DNA of 64,000 nt from the NCBI GenBank assembly GCA_964247055.1, contig OZ176053.1:7502001-7566000 (forward strand), written 5' to 3'. Positions within the stretch are counted from its first letter, which is position 1, and every line of letters starts with the position of its first letter. A program made the position numbers and the translations under genes. A model generated the notes under the pieces. The model had not been told where the DNA came from. It did no database searches and worked only from the letters and a program-made list of their open reading frames with translations. Source of the stretch: Paragordius varius (lineage: Eukaryota; Nematomorpha). Below, one piece after another: positions 48,811 to 62,100 of the stretch.

Positions 48811-51236
48811 AATCTATATATTTATTAAAATGGAAAATGGCTTTGTGATCTGTTTACGGAAAACCGGTAGATCCATTCAAACCCAAATGTCGAAAAAATA
48901 TAATCATTAATGAATGCCTCGACAATAGCTTCGACCTTTTTTGAATTAGGGCTCCAGTTCAGGCCCACCCTGGGTAAAAACCGTTTTTTTTAAAACTTAA
49001 GTCCACAAAAATCGTGTCGTTGAGACTCCGGAGAATGTGTTGGACCATTCAATTTCAAATATGATTTTTGTTTATTTCGATTGCGCCGAACATAGTCGTC
49101 CCGCTTTTTTAATTTAGGCCCTCTTTTTACCCGCCCTCCTGTAAAATGTCAATTTTTTCAAAAAAACAAAGTCCACAAAAAATTTTTGAATTTATTTTTC
49201 GCCCGGTATGAGACCGTAAAAATATAATATGATTCCAGGTATTCCCTGTTAAAAGGAAAAAATTTGTTGGGTAAGAAGATACCCGCTAAAAATGCGCCAT
49301 GATATCGAAATAGCGTGACCTTGGAGCTAAATTTTAGAAAACCTATTACCATATGAGTTCAATAGGTGCCATAAACATTACCCGTAACAAGAGGCAAAAA
49401 CTTAGGCCGCACGGTATTTTAAAATTAGCCATTAATTAGGCCCTTCATGTCCTAAAAAATCCGCCATATAGAATGATTTTTTAGTTTTAAGGCATTTTTC
49501 CAACAACTAATGAAAGCGTATGGAAACAATCATGATTCCAGGTATTCTCCGTAAAATGGCAAATTTGTATCAGCATCTGGGTATGGAGCTACCTAAAACT
49601 GCGTAACCATACCGAAATTGCCTTGTTTAGGAGTTAATTTTCAGAAAACCTATCAGGCCACGTAAGTTTAATAAGGGCCTGAAAATTATCCGTAAAAAGG
49701 CATAAATTTAAGTCCGGCCGTTTTTTAAATTAGATGTTAGTTTGGCCCTTTACGCCCTAAAAAATGCGCTATCATTAAACTATTATTTAGTTTTGAAGTC
49801 ATTCTTTCAAAAACTGGTAAGAACATAAGGAATGAATGATAGGTAATTCCCTCTAAAGGCAAATGCTCAACGCTTTTTTACCTGCCCTGGGTTAGGAGCT
49901 ACTCGCCAATAACTGCGTTACTATATCGATACAGCGTGACTTTGGAGGCAAATTTTAGAAAACTTATCAGGCCATATGAGTTCAATAAGGGCAATATTAC
50001 CCGTAACTAGATAAAAATTAAGGTCGGGCTTTTTTTAATCAGCCGTTTATTTGGGGCCTCTATGCCAGGAAAAATACGCCACATAACGATTATTTAGTGT
50101 TGCATTTCGAAAACCCCATATGACGATGGTATCAAATATGATTCCAAATATTTGCCCAATAAAGGCAAAGAATTTATTTCAACGCTTTTTCATATATGTC
50201 TATGGGTAGGCGTTTACCCGTTTAAAACTGAGTAGCCATACAAAAATGGCGTGGTTTTGGAGCCGATTAAAAAACTGAGAAGACATACGAGTTCAGTTAA
50301 ACACATTTCTGGAGAATTTATATATCATTCTTTCCTTTAAAAAGTGACTAAAAATGAGTTACTTTTTATATCCCTTAATCCAAGCTGTATTAACACAATT
50401 TTAAAATAAAACTTTTAGCCATAATTTCGTAAAACAAAAATCTTAAATTAAATTTAATGATATTGAATATTAACTTTCATAAGGGACTGTTTAACACTTC
50501 GATTCAAATTCGGGTATCTAAATACCCCAGACTAAATTTAAATTATACTTTTTGAAAAACTACTGAATGAAACGGTCCCAATTTAAATTTATGCTTCTAT
50601 CCTGATAAATATATTGTATATATGCCAAAATATCTTGATAATATTTTGTTTTGAAAAAAAGTTCCATCTCAAACTACTTTGACGCCATTTTTTTTTTTAC
50701 AAAAATTTTGCAAAATATCGTCTTCATTTAATTTTAAGGGTAAAACTAAAGCTTATTTTTATATAAATTACATCTAACATTGATAGAAATAGAAAAAGCG
50801 GTTTATTTTGTATTATTTTTTAATTTTACAATTTGACTCATGTCACGTTGACTAAATTTTTACCTTTCAGTTTCAGATCAAAATAAGTAATATCAAGTAT
50901 TTTTGAATAAAATTTTTTATATATTTCGGTTTATTAATGTTATATATGTGCAAAATTTTGCCATGGTTTCGACTACTTCCTACTTTTTAAAGTATTTGAT
51001 TTTGAAAAGGCCTGGGGTATCCAACTACCCCAATTTGAATCGAAGGACTAAAATGAGTGTGTTGTATCCAAGTGTTAAATATGGTCAATTTCGAGTAAAC
51101 AATATTTGAGCCTTAGCAAAAACCCGTAAAAGAATAATAAAAGAAATTTTTATCTAATATGTTTTTCAATTACCTCTATTTATTGCAAATTAATAATTAT
51201 CGGTGAGACTACGTCACGAAGCGTTACAGGGCCAGC
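48811..51236. repeat. Repeat block of ~320-bp tandem units, copy 2 (inverted), interrupted by a TTAA element
   Basis: This is the reverse complement of the block at 9956-11532 from one end (AATCTATATATTTATT... AATGGCTTTGTGATC) to the other (TAATTATCGGTGAGACTACG, ending CAGGGCCAGC). Within it the unit recurs near 49250-49380, 49560-49690 and 49880-50010 at about 310-320 bp. At 50495-51074 a TTAA-flanked element is inserted; sequence on either side (AAGGGACTGT / TCAATTTCGAGTAAACAATA) is continuous in copy 1. Confidence 0.75.
50495..51074. mobile_element. TTAA-flanked element, copy 2 (580 bp), inserted in repeat block
   Basis: Flanked by TTAA at 50491-50494 and 51075-51078. The ends are CACTTCGATTCAAATTCGGG and, inverted, CACTTGGATACAACACACTC, with the second inverted patch GGGGTA..TA.CCCC just inside both ends. 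The uninterrupted target is seen in the sister block near 10135, which confirms an insertion. A TTAA target is characteristic of piggyBac-type transposition, but the element has no coding capacity. Confidence 0.85.
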
Positions 51237-51439
51237 TGCAATTTTATATAATTATAAGGCTAAAAAGAGTACTTATTTTAACATTTTTGCTAGTTCATTG
51301 TAAAAATTTGGAAATATAATTTAGAAAGTTTGTTTAACCACATCTGTTTTACTTAGATATAGTAAAAATTTCCAATGAAGATATCTCGTGAGCCGTAGGC
51401 ATGCTGCCCCCGGGTTGCATGTTGAGCCCCCCAGCTATA

Positions 51440-51871
51440 TATAAGGCGAGAGAAATGTTCAGCATTCAAATTAATTATGTAAAAAGTGTTTTTATGATAC
51501 CTTAAGGCGTTTTTATACCGTTTCCATCATACCCTAAATATTATGACGTACTCTTCCATAAAATTTTGTAAAATAGGCATTTTTTTAAATATTTTAAAAT
51601 TATTTTTAAATTTAGCATGTTATAATTTTTTTTCTGAATCTCGACATTTTTGCAATTATTTTAAAGAAGCTCATTTTAGAAGACAAAAATAGGACTTTCG
51701 AAACCAACATCTAAAAATTTATTTTTTAAAAATAATGTTTTGCTTTTAATATATAGTTTATGATATTTTTAATGATATTTTTGGAAGGAAGCCTCTGGCT
51801 TTCGCTAAAAACTTTTTTTACGATGTGGGCAAATTATGCCATTTCTGGATGGAGCGATTACCACAAAAGTG
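51440..51871. mobile_element. Half copy of the foldback element
   Basis: It matches one arm of the foldback element at 12.6-13.7 kb: AATGTTCAGCATTCAAATTA, AAAAAGTGTTTTTATG, TTTTTATACCGTTTCCATC, CATCTAAAAATTTATTTTTT, GATGTGGGCAAATTATGCCA and CACAAAAGTG at its outer edge. The other arm is missing. It is followed after about 10 bp by a TTAA-element fragment. Just before it (51340-51432) is a GC-rich patch ending TTGAGCCCCCCAG that could be a hAT end. Confidence 0.65.
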
Positions 51872-51885
51872 TTCCTCTTCCTTAA

Positions 51886-51980
51886 CACTTCGATTTATAT
51901 TGGAGGTCATTTTTATGTTTCATCATTTGTGCAAAATATCGTTTTTATTTAATTCAAAGTCAAAAATTAAATATACTTTA
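51886..51980. mobile_element. Truncated copy of the TTAA-flanked element
   Basis: It begins after TTAA (51882-51885) with CACTTCGATTTATATTGG and then jumps to the internal patch TTTCATCATTTGTGCAAAAT. It ends at 51980, directly against the TTAA of copy 3. Internally deleted. Confidence 0.65.
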
Positions 51981-51984
51981 TTAA

Positions 51985-52562
51985 CACTTCGATTCAATTT
52001 GGGGTATCTAAATACCCCAGACTATATATAAATTGAAATTTTTAAAAAACTACTGAAAGAAACGGTCCCAATTTAAATTTATGCTTCTATCCTAATTAAA
52101 ATTATATAAATAAGCCGAAATATCTAAATAAAATTTGATTTTGAGTAAAAAGTTCCATATCAAACTACTTGGACGCCATTTTTATTTCACAACATTTTTG
52201 CAAAATATCGTGTTTATTTGAAAAGCCTAAATGAAAGCTAATTTATCATTTAAATCACATCTAACTCTGATAGAAACAGGAAAAGTGGTTTATTTTGTAT
52301 TATTTTTTAATTTAGCTAATGCACACATGTCATGTTGACTAAATTTTTACCTTGAGGTTTTACCAAAAAATAAGTAATATCAAGTATTTTTAAATGAATT
52401 TTTTTTATATATTTCGGTTCATTAATGTTATATGAGAGCAAATTTTTGCCATGGTTTCAATTCATTCCATATTTTTAGAATTATTTAATTTTAAACAGGC
52501 CTGGGGTATCCAACTACCCCAATTTGAATTGAAGGACTGAAATGAATTGTTGTATTTTAGTG
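51985..52562. mobile_element. TTAA-flanked element, copy 3 (578 bp)
   Basis: Preceded by TTAA (51981-51984) and followed by TTAG (52563-52566), one base from TTAA. The ends are CACTTCGATTCAATTTGGGG and, inverted, CACTAAAATACAACAATTCA, followed on both sides by the GGGGTATCTAAATACCCC / GGGGTATCCAACTACCCC patch. It lines up throughout with copy 2. Non-coding. Confidence 0.8.
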
Positions 52563-52566
52563 TTAG

Positions 52567-53199
52567 ATCACTCATAAGAGTCAAAACTAAAACAACAATG
52601 ATAATCCTGACACATTTCCTATCAGATTATAAATATTTCATTTTTTATATATCTTTAGATGTAGTATATATATATAAATATGTATATTCATACCTCACCC
52701 GGATTTTGTTTTATACCCCCGGATATGCACAATTTACGTTTTTTAATATAAGCCATCACAACAAATGTAATAAATTTGTTTTAAGACCTTAAGTCCTAAA
52801 CTAAATTATAATTTGTATATATAATATTTGCTACCACCTATTAAATATTTAAGTTTTTGATGGTCAATGCCGTGGATGGAGAACTATTCTATAAGAAATT
52901 TTAATGCCTAATTTAAAAGATTTAAAAGTTTTGGACATAATAATATCGAATATACATTTTTCGTTGTTCTTACCATCATATATATATTATTTTAGATTCT
53001 CTCTAATATGAAAATTTATAGTATGATGATATTAATGCTATTAAACTTTTACATGAAATTTTTTGATCAACATTATGAGATATTATTTTTTTAATATCAA
53101 TGTTATTTATTTGAAAGATATACTTTGATTTTTACAGAGCAATTTTTTCTTAAGCCTTTATTCAGCTGTTTTTATATTTTATAGCATAACTTGTGCAAC
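52567..53199. other. Region upstream of TCERG1
   Basis: AT-rich; presumably holds the TCERG1 promoter and 5' UTR. A TTTTATAG just before CATAACTTGTGCAACATGG (about 53177-53202) looks like a splice acceptor, suggesting a 5' UTR intron. No other feature seen. Confidence 0.4.
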
Positions 53200-56100
53200 A
53201 TGGAGACCGATCAAATTGATGCTACTCCAATATCTGTAAACACGACAAAATCCGAAGTTACAATGTCATCTACCAATTTATTTTTGGAAAAGCTGAAATC
53301 GGAAACGACTACGGAGGATGCGCAGCAGAATAATGGTTTAGAAAATGGAAATAAACAATATGATCCCCATGAACAGGCTGATGAATATGATGATGAATTT
53401 CATCCCGACGCGGAAACTAATCATGAAAATTATGATTCTAGTTATATTGAATCAACTGGGGATCACGAGGAAGAGAATCATAAAAATGATGAAAATATAC
53501 CTGACGATAACTTTGGCGAAGAATTTAAAAGGCCCTATCTTCCATTTGGGCCTAGTAATAATATGCACCCCCGATTTCGCCCACGTTTACCGCCTATGAT
53601 GATGAATATGATGAACCCAGGGTATTACACTATTAGGAATATTTTTTTGTTAATTTTTTGCTAATAAAACCGTTCTAAAAATATTATTTTTCATTTTTTA
53701 TCATAATTTTTTAGGTACTACTTTTTAATGAAATATTTATGGGTAGCACAATATGATTTATTGATTTTTTCTGGCTATTTATACCTTAAAATTATTCATT
53801 TAATAAACTTGTGTGGTATATTTTTTGTTTGATCACCGATGTAGAACATGATTTACAACCTAAACCAAAACAGTTACGGTTTTAAATATTTAATCATAAT
53901 CATAATTTCTATGTTTTTTAAGTATCCGCAATCCCCTTCAACAACGCATGTTTATGATGATGAATATGATGCGCATGGCAAATATGCGACGTGGATTACC
54001 CAATCAGATGCCGGGTCAAAATGGTCCTACATTCCCTCCAGATGGTTTTTATATATAAATATTCCTAAATTCTATATATTATCTATTTTGTTCATATGTT
54101 ATTTATTGATTTCACATTTTTTAGGAAATGGACCATTTCCATTCAATACTGGACCATCAGGACCAATGGTTTGTTTAATTAATTTTCAACAGGGAAACTA
54201 ATACCCTTACATTTTTCTATTTTTAATGTTTGTTTTCACATGCATGCGGATCTTTTTATTCGAAACTTACAATCAATCTTTAGGGACCTCAACAACATCA
54301 GCAATCCATTCCACTTAATGGTGGCCCTGATATCGAGAGTTCAGATCTAAATTTACCAATCACAGATCCAACTGCACTAAATCAATCACCATTTCACCCA
54401 TCGGCTGGACCAGGGCCCCTAAATAGTATGCAGCCAGGACCAGCGTCAGGTCCTCCCCTTAACAACAATAACATGTTTATGATGCAACATCAGCAGCAAT
54501 CACGTTTTCCAAATTCTCCACGAATGCCCCCCTTTCTCCCTCAACAACAACAACAACTACCACCCGGACATCCGCAAAATGCGCCCAATGCTTTTCCTGG
54601 TGCCGGTGGTGGTTTTAGATTACCCATGATGATGATGGGACAAGGGCCACCTTCATCCGGTGGCGGAAATAATCTCCCCTTTCCTAGTATGAATAGTATG
54701 GCAGGCCCTAATGCTGGACAACAACATCAACAGCAACCCTTTATGGGATTCCCTCATCATCAACAGCAGCAACAAGGCGGCGGTCCCCCAAACATGCCCA
54801 TGATGATGATGAATCAACATCAACAAATGCCATCAGGTCAACCCAGTCTGCATCAACAACAACAACCGAATGGGCCTTCCTTCCCCTTTATGGGTGGCGT
54901 TAGTGGTGGACCTTTTGGAACAACCGGAAGTGTTGGAGGTCCACCCACGTTTCCTGGAGCCTCTGGGGGATTTATGCCACCTCAACATCAACATGCGATG
55001 GCATACCCACCCCCAGCTGCTAATGCTATGATGCAACCAATAGCCTCTCATAATTCTAGTTCCCCTCCCCCGGGCCCCGTGTCTACCCTTACGCTGGAAA
55101 ACTTGATGAGCAAAACTTTGACGCCTGAAGATTTGTTGACTGGTTTGGTGTGGGTTGAAACACCTGCCACGGATGGTGGAAAGGTATGGAGACATTGTAT
55201 CTTATTTTAATTATTCTTAATAATTTACATTATTGTGAATTCGAATGAAAAAATAATTGCAGTGTTCTTAACAAAGTATATTTTTACACTGTTAATATAG
55301 AGTAAGAAAATTAATCATGTTGCTTCACCAACAATATCATGGTTCCTTTCTTTTAAACCGTACATTGATACATTTTAATAAATTAATGAATACATTTTCA
55401 TTTTTTTCTTATTTATATTTTTTAGCGACAATAATATATTATGCTTACTGTATACAGTCAAATCCCTTTTTGTGCGATTTAAAAGTCATATTTTGTCAAC
55501 ATTTATAGATCGGCATAATGCAAAAAAAATTTCATATGCAAAAAAATTCGCACAGAAAAGTTTTTCTTATATAGGAAAAATAAAAAACGAGTACCAAACC
55601 TTAGCCATTCTGCCGCAAGGTTACCTGTAATTACTGATTATATTAAATTATATAAGTTTTATTCTTCCATATAGAAAAATGCTATAAATGACATTTGAAA
55701 TTAATTTATCTATTTGGTTGTTAGTAAGTTTTTATTAAAAATATTCTAATTTCGCGTTCTTGTTTTAACCTTTGTAATTTACAATTAAAGCGTATTTTCT
55801 GTTTTAAACTCTTTTTACATTATTATTAATATCCGTGCAATGTTTTCAGTAGTTATAAGATCAATTATTCATATTGGAAAGATAAATCCAAAAATAAGAT
55901 TAAATTTTCAAAAAATAAAAATTTAGTTAATATAATAGATAATTCTCAAATATAATAGTAGACGAATAAAACAACAAAAAGCGAAAACTAATTATTCAAT
56001 TAATTCACAAAAAAGTAAAGGGTTCTGACTGTAATTTAATTATTATGTGTGGTGAGTTTAAGGTATAATTTATATAATATATATACACATATATATATAT

Positions 56101-59100
56101 ATATATTTACCAGAGTTATTTTTACAATGTTAAAACTCGGGAGACAAGCTGGGAAAAACCGGTTGGTAAGCGAGTTATTCAACAATTCGAACTTGAAATG
56201 ATTGCCAATTCCAGTAGCGCTTTGCAACAAAGTAAAATACATTATATATTTATATAACGTATTCTCAGTTTTAGATTCATACCCTCGCTTTTCATTAATA
56301 TAATGGGAAAACTAAAAAATTATTGCGAACATCATTATTGAAAAAATTATTAAAATTTAAATAACTCTTTAATCGTACTACCTCAACTATTTTATGAATA
56401 ATTTGAGATTATTAAATTTTTATAATTATTTTATATTAATTTTGAATGTAGTCATTATGGGTAACTTTTGTTTTTAATTATAAAAACTACAAATTCAACA
56501 TGATTTATAATAATTTTTTTATTGTTTCCAGGTAAAGCTGCCTCAGCGCACATGGCTCAGGTATGAAGTTTTATTAAAGTTTTGCTTGTAATTTTATAAT
56601 ATATCTCTTTTATTTTTATTATTATAATTATAGCCAAACAATCATGAAGCATCTCTAAATGCCTTTAAACAAGGTACCTTATATTGTTTTCTAACTATAT
56701 TATGTATTATGTTTTATTATTGCTATTCAATTTTCAACCGTTTATATTTAGCTGAAAGAGAAAAGTCACTAAATAGCGAGAATAAAAATAGCAGCGTATG
56801 GACGGAACATAAAACACCCGATGGGAAAACATATTATTTTAATACCTTGACTAAAGAATCCACTTGGGAAAAACCAATTACTCTTATAGAAGATAAAAGT
56901 AATAATACATTGCCTATTTTAAGATTTATAATTTATATCGCATTTTTACATACCACATATACCATTTGCAGTTCAAATTCGCCCTTGAAAAATTCAAATT
57001 TACCCTAAAATAAAGTGTTTATTAAGATTAAAAATTACTATAATATTTATATATTTTTTTAAAAATGGAAATCTTGTTTAAAATTTAAATAATGAAAAAA
57101 TAATAATTATGCCATTAAGATGTATTTCATATTAAGATGAGTTATATTAGACCGAAAACACATAATTTATTTTTAGGAATCTGAATTGTTCAGGGGTTAA
57201 TTTGAATTGTAAATGGTATATCATAAAAGTCAATTTATATTAATTCTCTGCCCATTAATTATAATGCATGACTTTTAAAAAAATATGAATTGGTAGTTTT
57301 TTTCTGATATTATAGATGATCATGTCTTTATTTTATTATAGGTGCTTCTAAGGTTGTACAAGACACAATTATGGCTAAAAAGGTTTTAAATTTTTACGAA
57401 TTTTATCCTGTTATTGAACGCTAAATTATAATATAATCAAATAGGAGGAACCAGTCAAAGAAACTCCTAAACCCGCGCCAAAAGACAAAAGCAAACCTGT
57501 TTCCAGTACTCCTGTGTCAGGAACACCATGGTAATTCTAACCTAAACGTTATAAAAAGAGAGTAAATGAAAATATTTTAAAGCATATAAATATTTTTTTT
57601 TGGATATAAGTAAATAGAATCAAATCTTTAAGGGGAATAATTATGTGAGAGACTCACTATGCACCCATTTTTGTAAAAAATGGCCATCCTTTATTGTACA
57701 ATACTATTTATGCCTCTAATTCTGAAACGACCACTTTTTGACATTTTAAAATAATCACATATATTTGACCTGCCCTGAAATATTTGTTAAAATGAGTTTT
57801 TACCAGATTAAGCGTTAGTGTAATCTCTGATCCATATAATCTTTGTGTAAAATAATTCTTTTGTGGTTTTTAATTTATTGTTTTGCATCTTGCATGATTT
57901 TATCAAGAACTTTGACTTTATATAATATTTATTATCTTGCTCTATAAGGTGTATTGTTTGGACTGGGGATGGAAAAGTGTTTTTCTTTAATCCAACCACC
58001 CGTCTATCCATATGGGAAAGACCTCCCGAATTGAGAGGCCGCGAAGACGTGGATAAGCTGGTAGCAAATCCACCATCTGAAGTTAAAACTGCTGGAGACA
58101 CTGTGGATGCAAGTTTGTTTTTGAGATTTTAGCATTTTTTATCATCATATTACTAGGATAATCTAATCATTTATATGATTTTATATGTATTTCCACACTA
58201 TTTAGGTACTAAAACTAAACACGAATCCGATGAAGAACACTATAGCACCAAAAAGATTAAGTAATTTTTAAAATGAATAATTTTTTTAGCAGAGAAATAT
58301 TACAATACTATTTTTGGGGACAACCATTATGACTAGTTATTAGATGTTGAATCTTGCAAACTTTTTTGCACTATAAAGCTACATATTTTGAATACATTTT
58401 AATACTCACCTACCTCTTATTAAAGCTTAACCGATTAATTTTAATCATATATTAATATATTAAAATGACTCTTTAAATTACATGAATGTATGTTTTAATA
58501 TTGCCAATGATTAATGATTTAAATAAGGGGTAAAAAACCCTTTTTAACTCGTTTGTTTTTTTGCTGTTTTAGAATTTCTTCATCACCTCTTAACGATAAT
58601 AGTAGCAGTACTCAGAATCATGGGGATGATGACGATGAGGAGGAGGAGATTGAAATCATTAAGGAAAGCATTAAGGATCCTTCCAAGGCGACCAAAGATG
58701 CCGACATGGGCACGACGGCTCTTGAGGCTGAGGCCAGAGCTGCCCGTGAACGTGCTTTAATCCCATATGATTTGAGAGTCAAGCAATTCCGTGAAATGTT
58801 GTACGAAAGAGAGGTATGCATATATTCACGATTTAGATATTGCTACAGTTAGTAATTGTATTGATGTGAATTGGTATTATTTTATTTCTTATAAAAAGTT
58901 TGATTTACAAAGTTGGAGGCAAAATAGTCAGGTATTTTTTGTTTCAATTTTATGTCCTCGTATAGTGTTGAATTATATTAATTTTTTTAGCAATAGATAT
59001 TTTTATATGAAAAGGGTTCGGGATAACCTTGAAAATGTATTTTTTACTTTTTACATAAATAAAATTTAGAATATCCTAAAATAAATATGATAAATTTATA

Positions 59101-62100
59101 ATTTAGGTTTCTGCCTATTCAACTTGGGAAAAGGAATTGCACAAAATTGTTTTCGACCCTAGATACTTGTTGCTGAGCTCAAAAGAAAGGAAGCATGTAA
59201 ATTATAAAAAAATTATTTATATAATGAACATTTTGTTTTCTTAATTAAAATATAATTTACTTAATTTTTTATTCATCATATAATACACATTATATTAAGG
59301 TTTTTGAGAAGTATATGAAAGAACGTGCTGAAGATGAAAAGTTAGAAAAGAAACGAAAATCCAAACAAATGAAAACAGATTTTTTTAAAATGCTTGATGA
59401 AGCCAAAGCTTTTAGCAAGTAATTATTTAGAATAATTTAATTTCCACACTATATGCATTAAACTTTGCAAATATTATCCCTAAAAGGTTAACTCGATAAC
59501 CATATTTTGTATACCATTATTTTTTATATAGATAAATGTTTTGGATGCATCATATAATATATTATTTTAAAAATATATTAAATCAGAGCCTAGCGCATAA
59601 CAGTTTGCAAAATAACTTTTTTATCTAAAATTAATCATTTTATTCTAATATTTTTTTGTAAAATCTAGAAATGTTTGTGAATTTTATAAATAACGATCAG
59701 GCAATATACTCTTAAATATAAAATTCATTTAACAACTAACAATACTTATTTCCCATTTACTTTTGAGTGAGAAATTACTCTACGCAACTATGGTTAATTT
59801 ATAGTAGTTTATATGTGCGAATTCCAATTAAATTTTTACAATAAACTATTTTATTTTTCAAATTAAAATAGGAAAAAAGTCTTAAATTATCAATGCGGCT
59901 TGAGAAGCCATCTGTATTAAACGCCAGTTTGTTGCATCATAGGTTCTAGCTGAATTTTATCATTTTTATTCTTCATTTACATAATATTTAGGAAATTGAC
60001 GTTTGGTGACATTGCTCACAAGTACGGTAAGGACGCACGTTACAAGGCTATCGTTAAAACAAGGGATCGTGAAGACTATTTTGCCGAATATATGAAGGAA
60101 AAAACGCGGGAGAGTAGTAAAGATCATCATCGATCTGACAAAAATGAACACACCAACAAAGACCGCGATCGAAACAAGGAAAAAGATAAAGACCGCGAAA
60201 GGGACAGAGAAAAGGACCGCGATAAGGATAAGAAACGTTCATCCAAAGAACGTAGTAAGACCTCCCACAAGGATGATAGAGAAAAAAGTGATGTGAATGG
60301 AAAATCAAGTTTGGTGCCGTCTGAAAAGGTTGATTTTTTACATACCATTGGATATTTAATTTACATTCTTAACTTTATAAATGATCAATTCGGTGTAGTT
60401 TTTATACAATGGACCATTAGGTAATTGTATTAAGAGTTTATAAATATAATTATTTTATTGACCTAGATTATATTATTTTTAAATTCCTTAATCACTTGGT
60501 AGACTATATTATTCAGTTTTTATTTTAAAATGTGCATTTTCAAATTTAGTCGATCATTTAGCAGTTATAAGGGTAATAAATGTAGATTTTATTGGCGGAT
60601 AATTTTTTGGAACACATTTATATTAATTTATATTAAATATCGAAATTCACGTTTATAATTAAGCACGAGATATAATATTCAATTATGATTACAGATTTGA
60701 AATCATTGATTGTCAATATATATGTTTGGGTGAATGACTCTTTTTTTCATTAATTAGCAGTATCAATCACGGTGTGGAGTTATAGCCTTTGTTCTTTTTT
60801 ACCCAATCAAAATTCTTCTATGTAGCCATTCATTAGTAAAACTCTGACCACTGTCATCCATGTATTAATATTATTGATTTTGTTATCATAATCGTTAAAG
60901 TGTTTGTAATTAATCTATTTTGATTTTTTGTCAATTATATAATATAATTCCTATTTTTAAAGTATATAGTTTTTTTAAACATGATTTTTTAATAGTTTTT
61001 TAAACAGCGTGTATTTGTAACTAATTAATTTATTGAATGCGTTCCATTTCTAACTTTTAACATAATATATTTATAAAGTCATAATAAATAAATTAAATCA
61101 ATCAAAAAAAATGCAATTGTTAAATTTTCCAACTTCATAGAATTGTACGAAAGATAGATGTCAACGGAACTGATTTGTTGCTTTTCAATCAATCTTTATT
61201 TATGTGTGATTCTTCCGCCATATTATATAAGACATGGATCAGGGTAAAATCCCAAATACCTACTCTATTGCGCCTTTTTTAATAGTCATATTAGATACTT
61301 GGCTTTTTCATTTATGATGTGTCTTATAATTTTATAGTCTACGCAATTAAGTTTAGGAATGACCGACATTTTGTTAATCTTCTACCTGGGAATAAGTTTT
61401 TATCCATATATGTACAAAAATTTGTTTATTAAACAAGTATAAATAGAGTTCGTTGTACACATACATCTACAATTCCTTTCTTTTGCTTTTTCCGTGTGAA
61501 ATATATTTCTTTCATCCTTATTTTATTGTTATCTCCTTATGTAATTTAGGAAAAGGTATCTATAGAAAAGGAAACCACCAATATCGATAAAGAAAAGGAG
61601 AAAAGAATTGAAGCAAGCATTAAAAAACGAGAAAAGGAAGTTAAGGAAACGTTGAGTGAACATTTGAGGGACAGGAATAGGGAAAGAGAAATCCACAAAC
61701 ACGATGAAGCCATTCAACAATTCAAAGCGCTTTTAGTAGATTTGGTATATATTAATTTAGTTTTTATATATACAGTCTAATTAATAAACTATACATCTAA
61801 TGAAAAAACATGTATAAGCGGAAAATGATTTTCCCTTTATCCTTGTATTCTTTTAATTTTTTGTGATTTAATAATGTGCGGTATTGTTTTTAGGTCAAAA
61901 AGCCAGATGATGATTGGAAAGAAGTTAAGCGCATTCTAAAGAAAGATGCCCGCTGGGATATATGCAAAGATCTTGATAAAGATGAAAGAGATAACATTTT
62001 TGATGATCACATTGCTTTGTTAGTTAAGAAAAAGAAGGAAAAGTTTTGGCAATTGTTGGACGAAACTTCAGAAGTACAATTTTGTACATTAACATTATGA

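Noticed and set aside
51340-51432. Possible hAT end (TTGAGCCCCCCAG) before the half foldback element
   Set aside because: Looks like a hAT terminal sequence, but no partner end or target duplication could be found, so it is only mentioned in passing.
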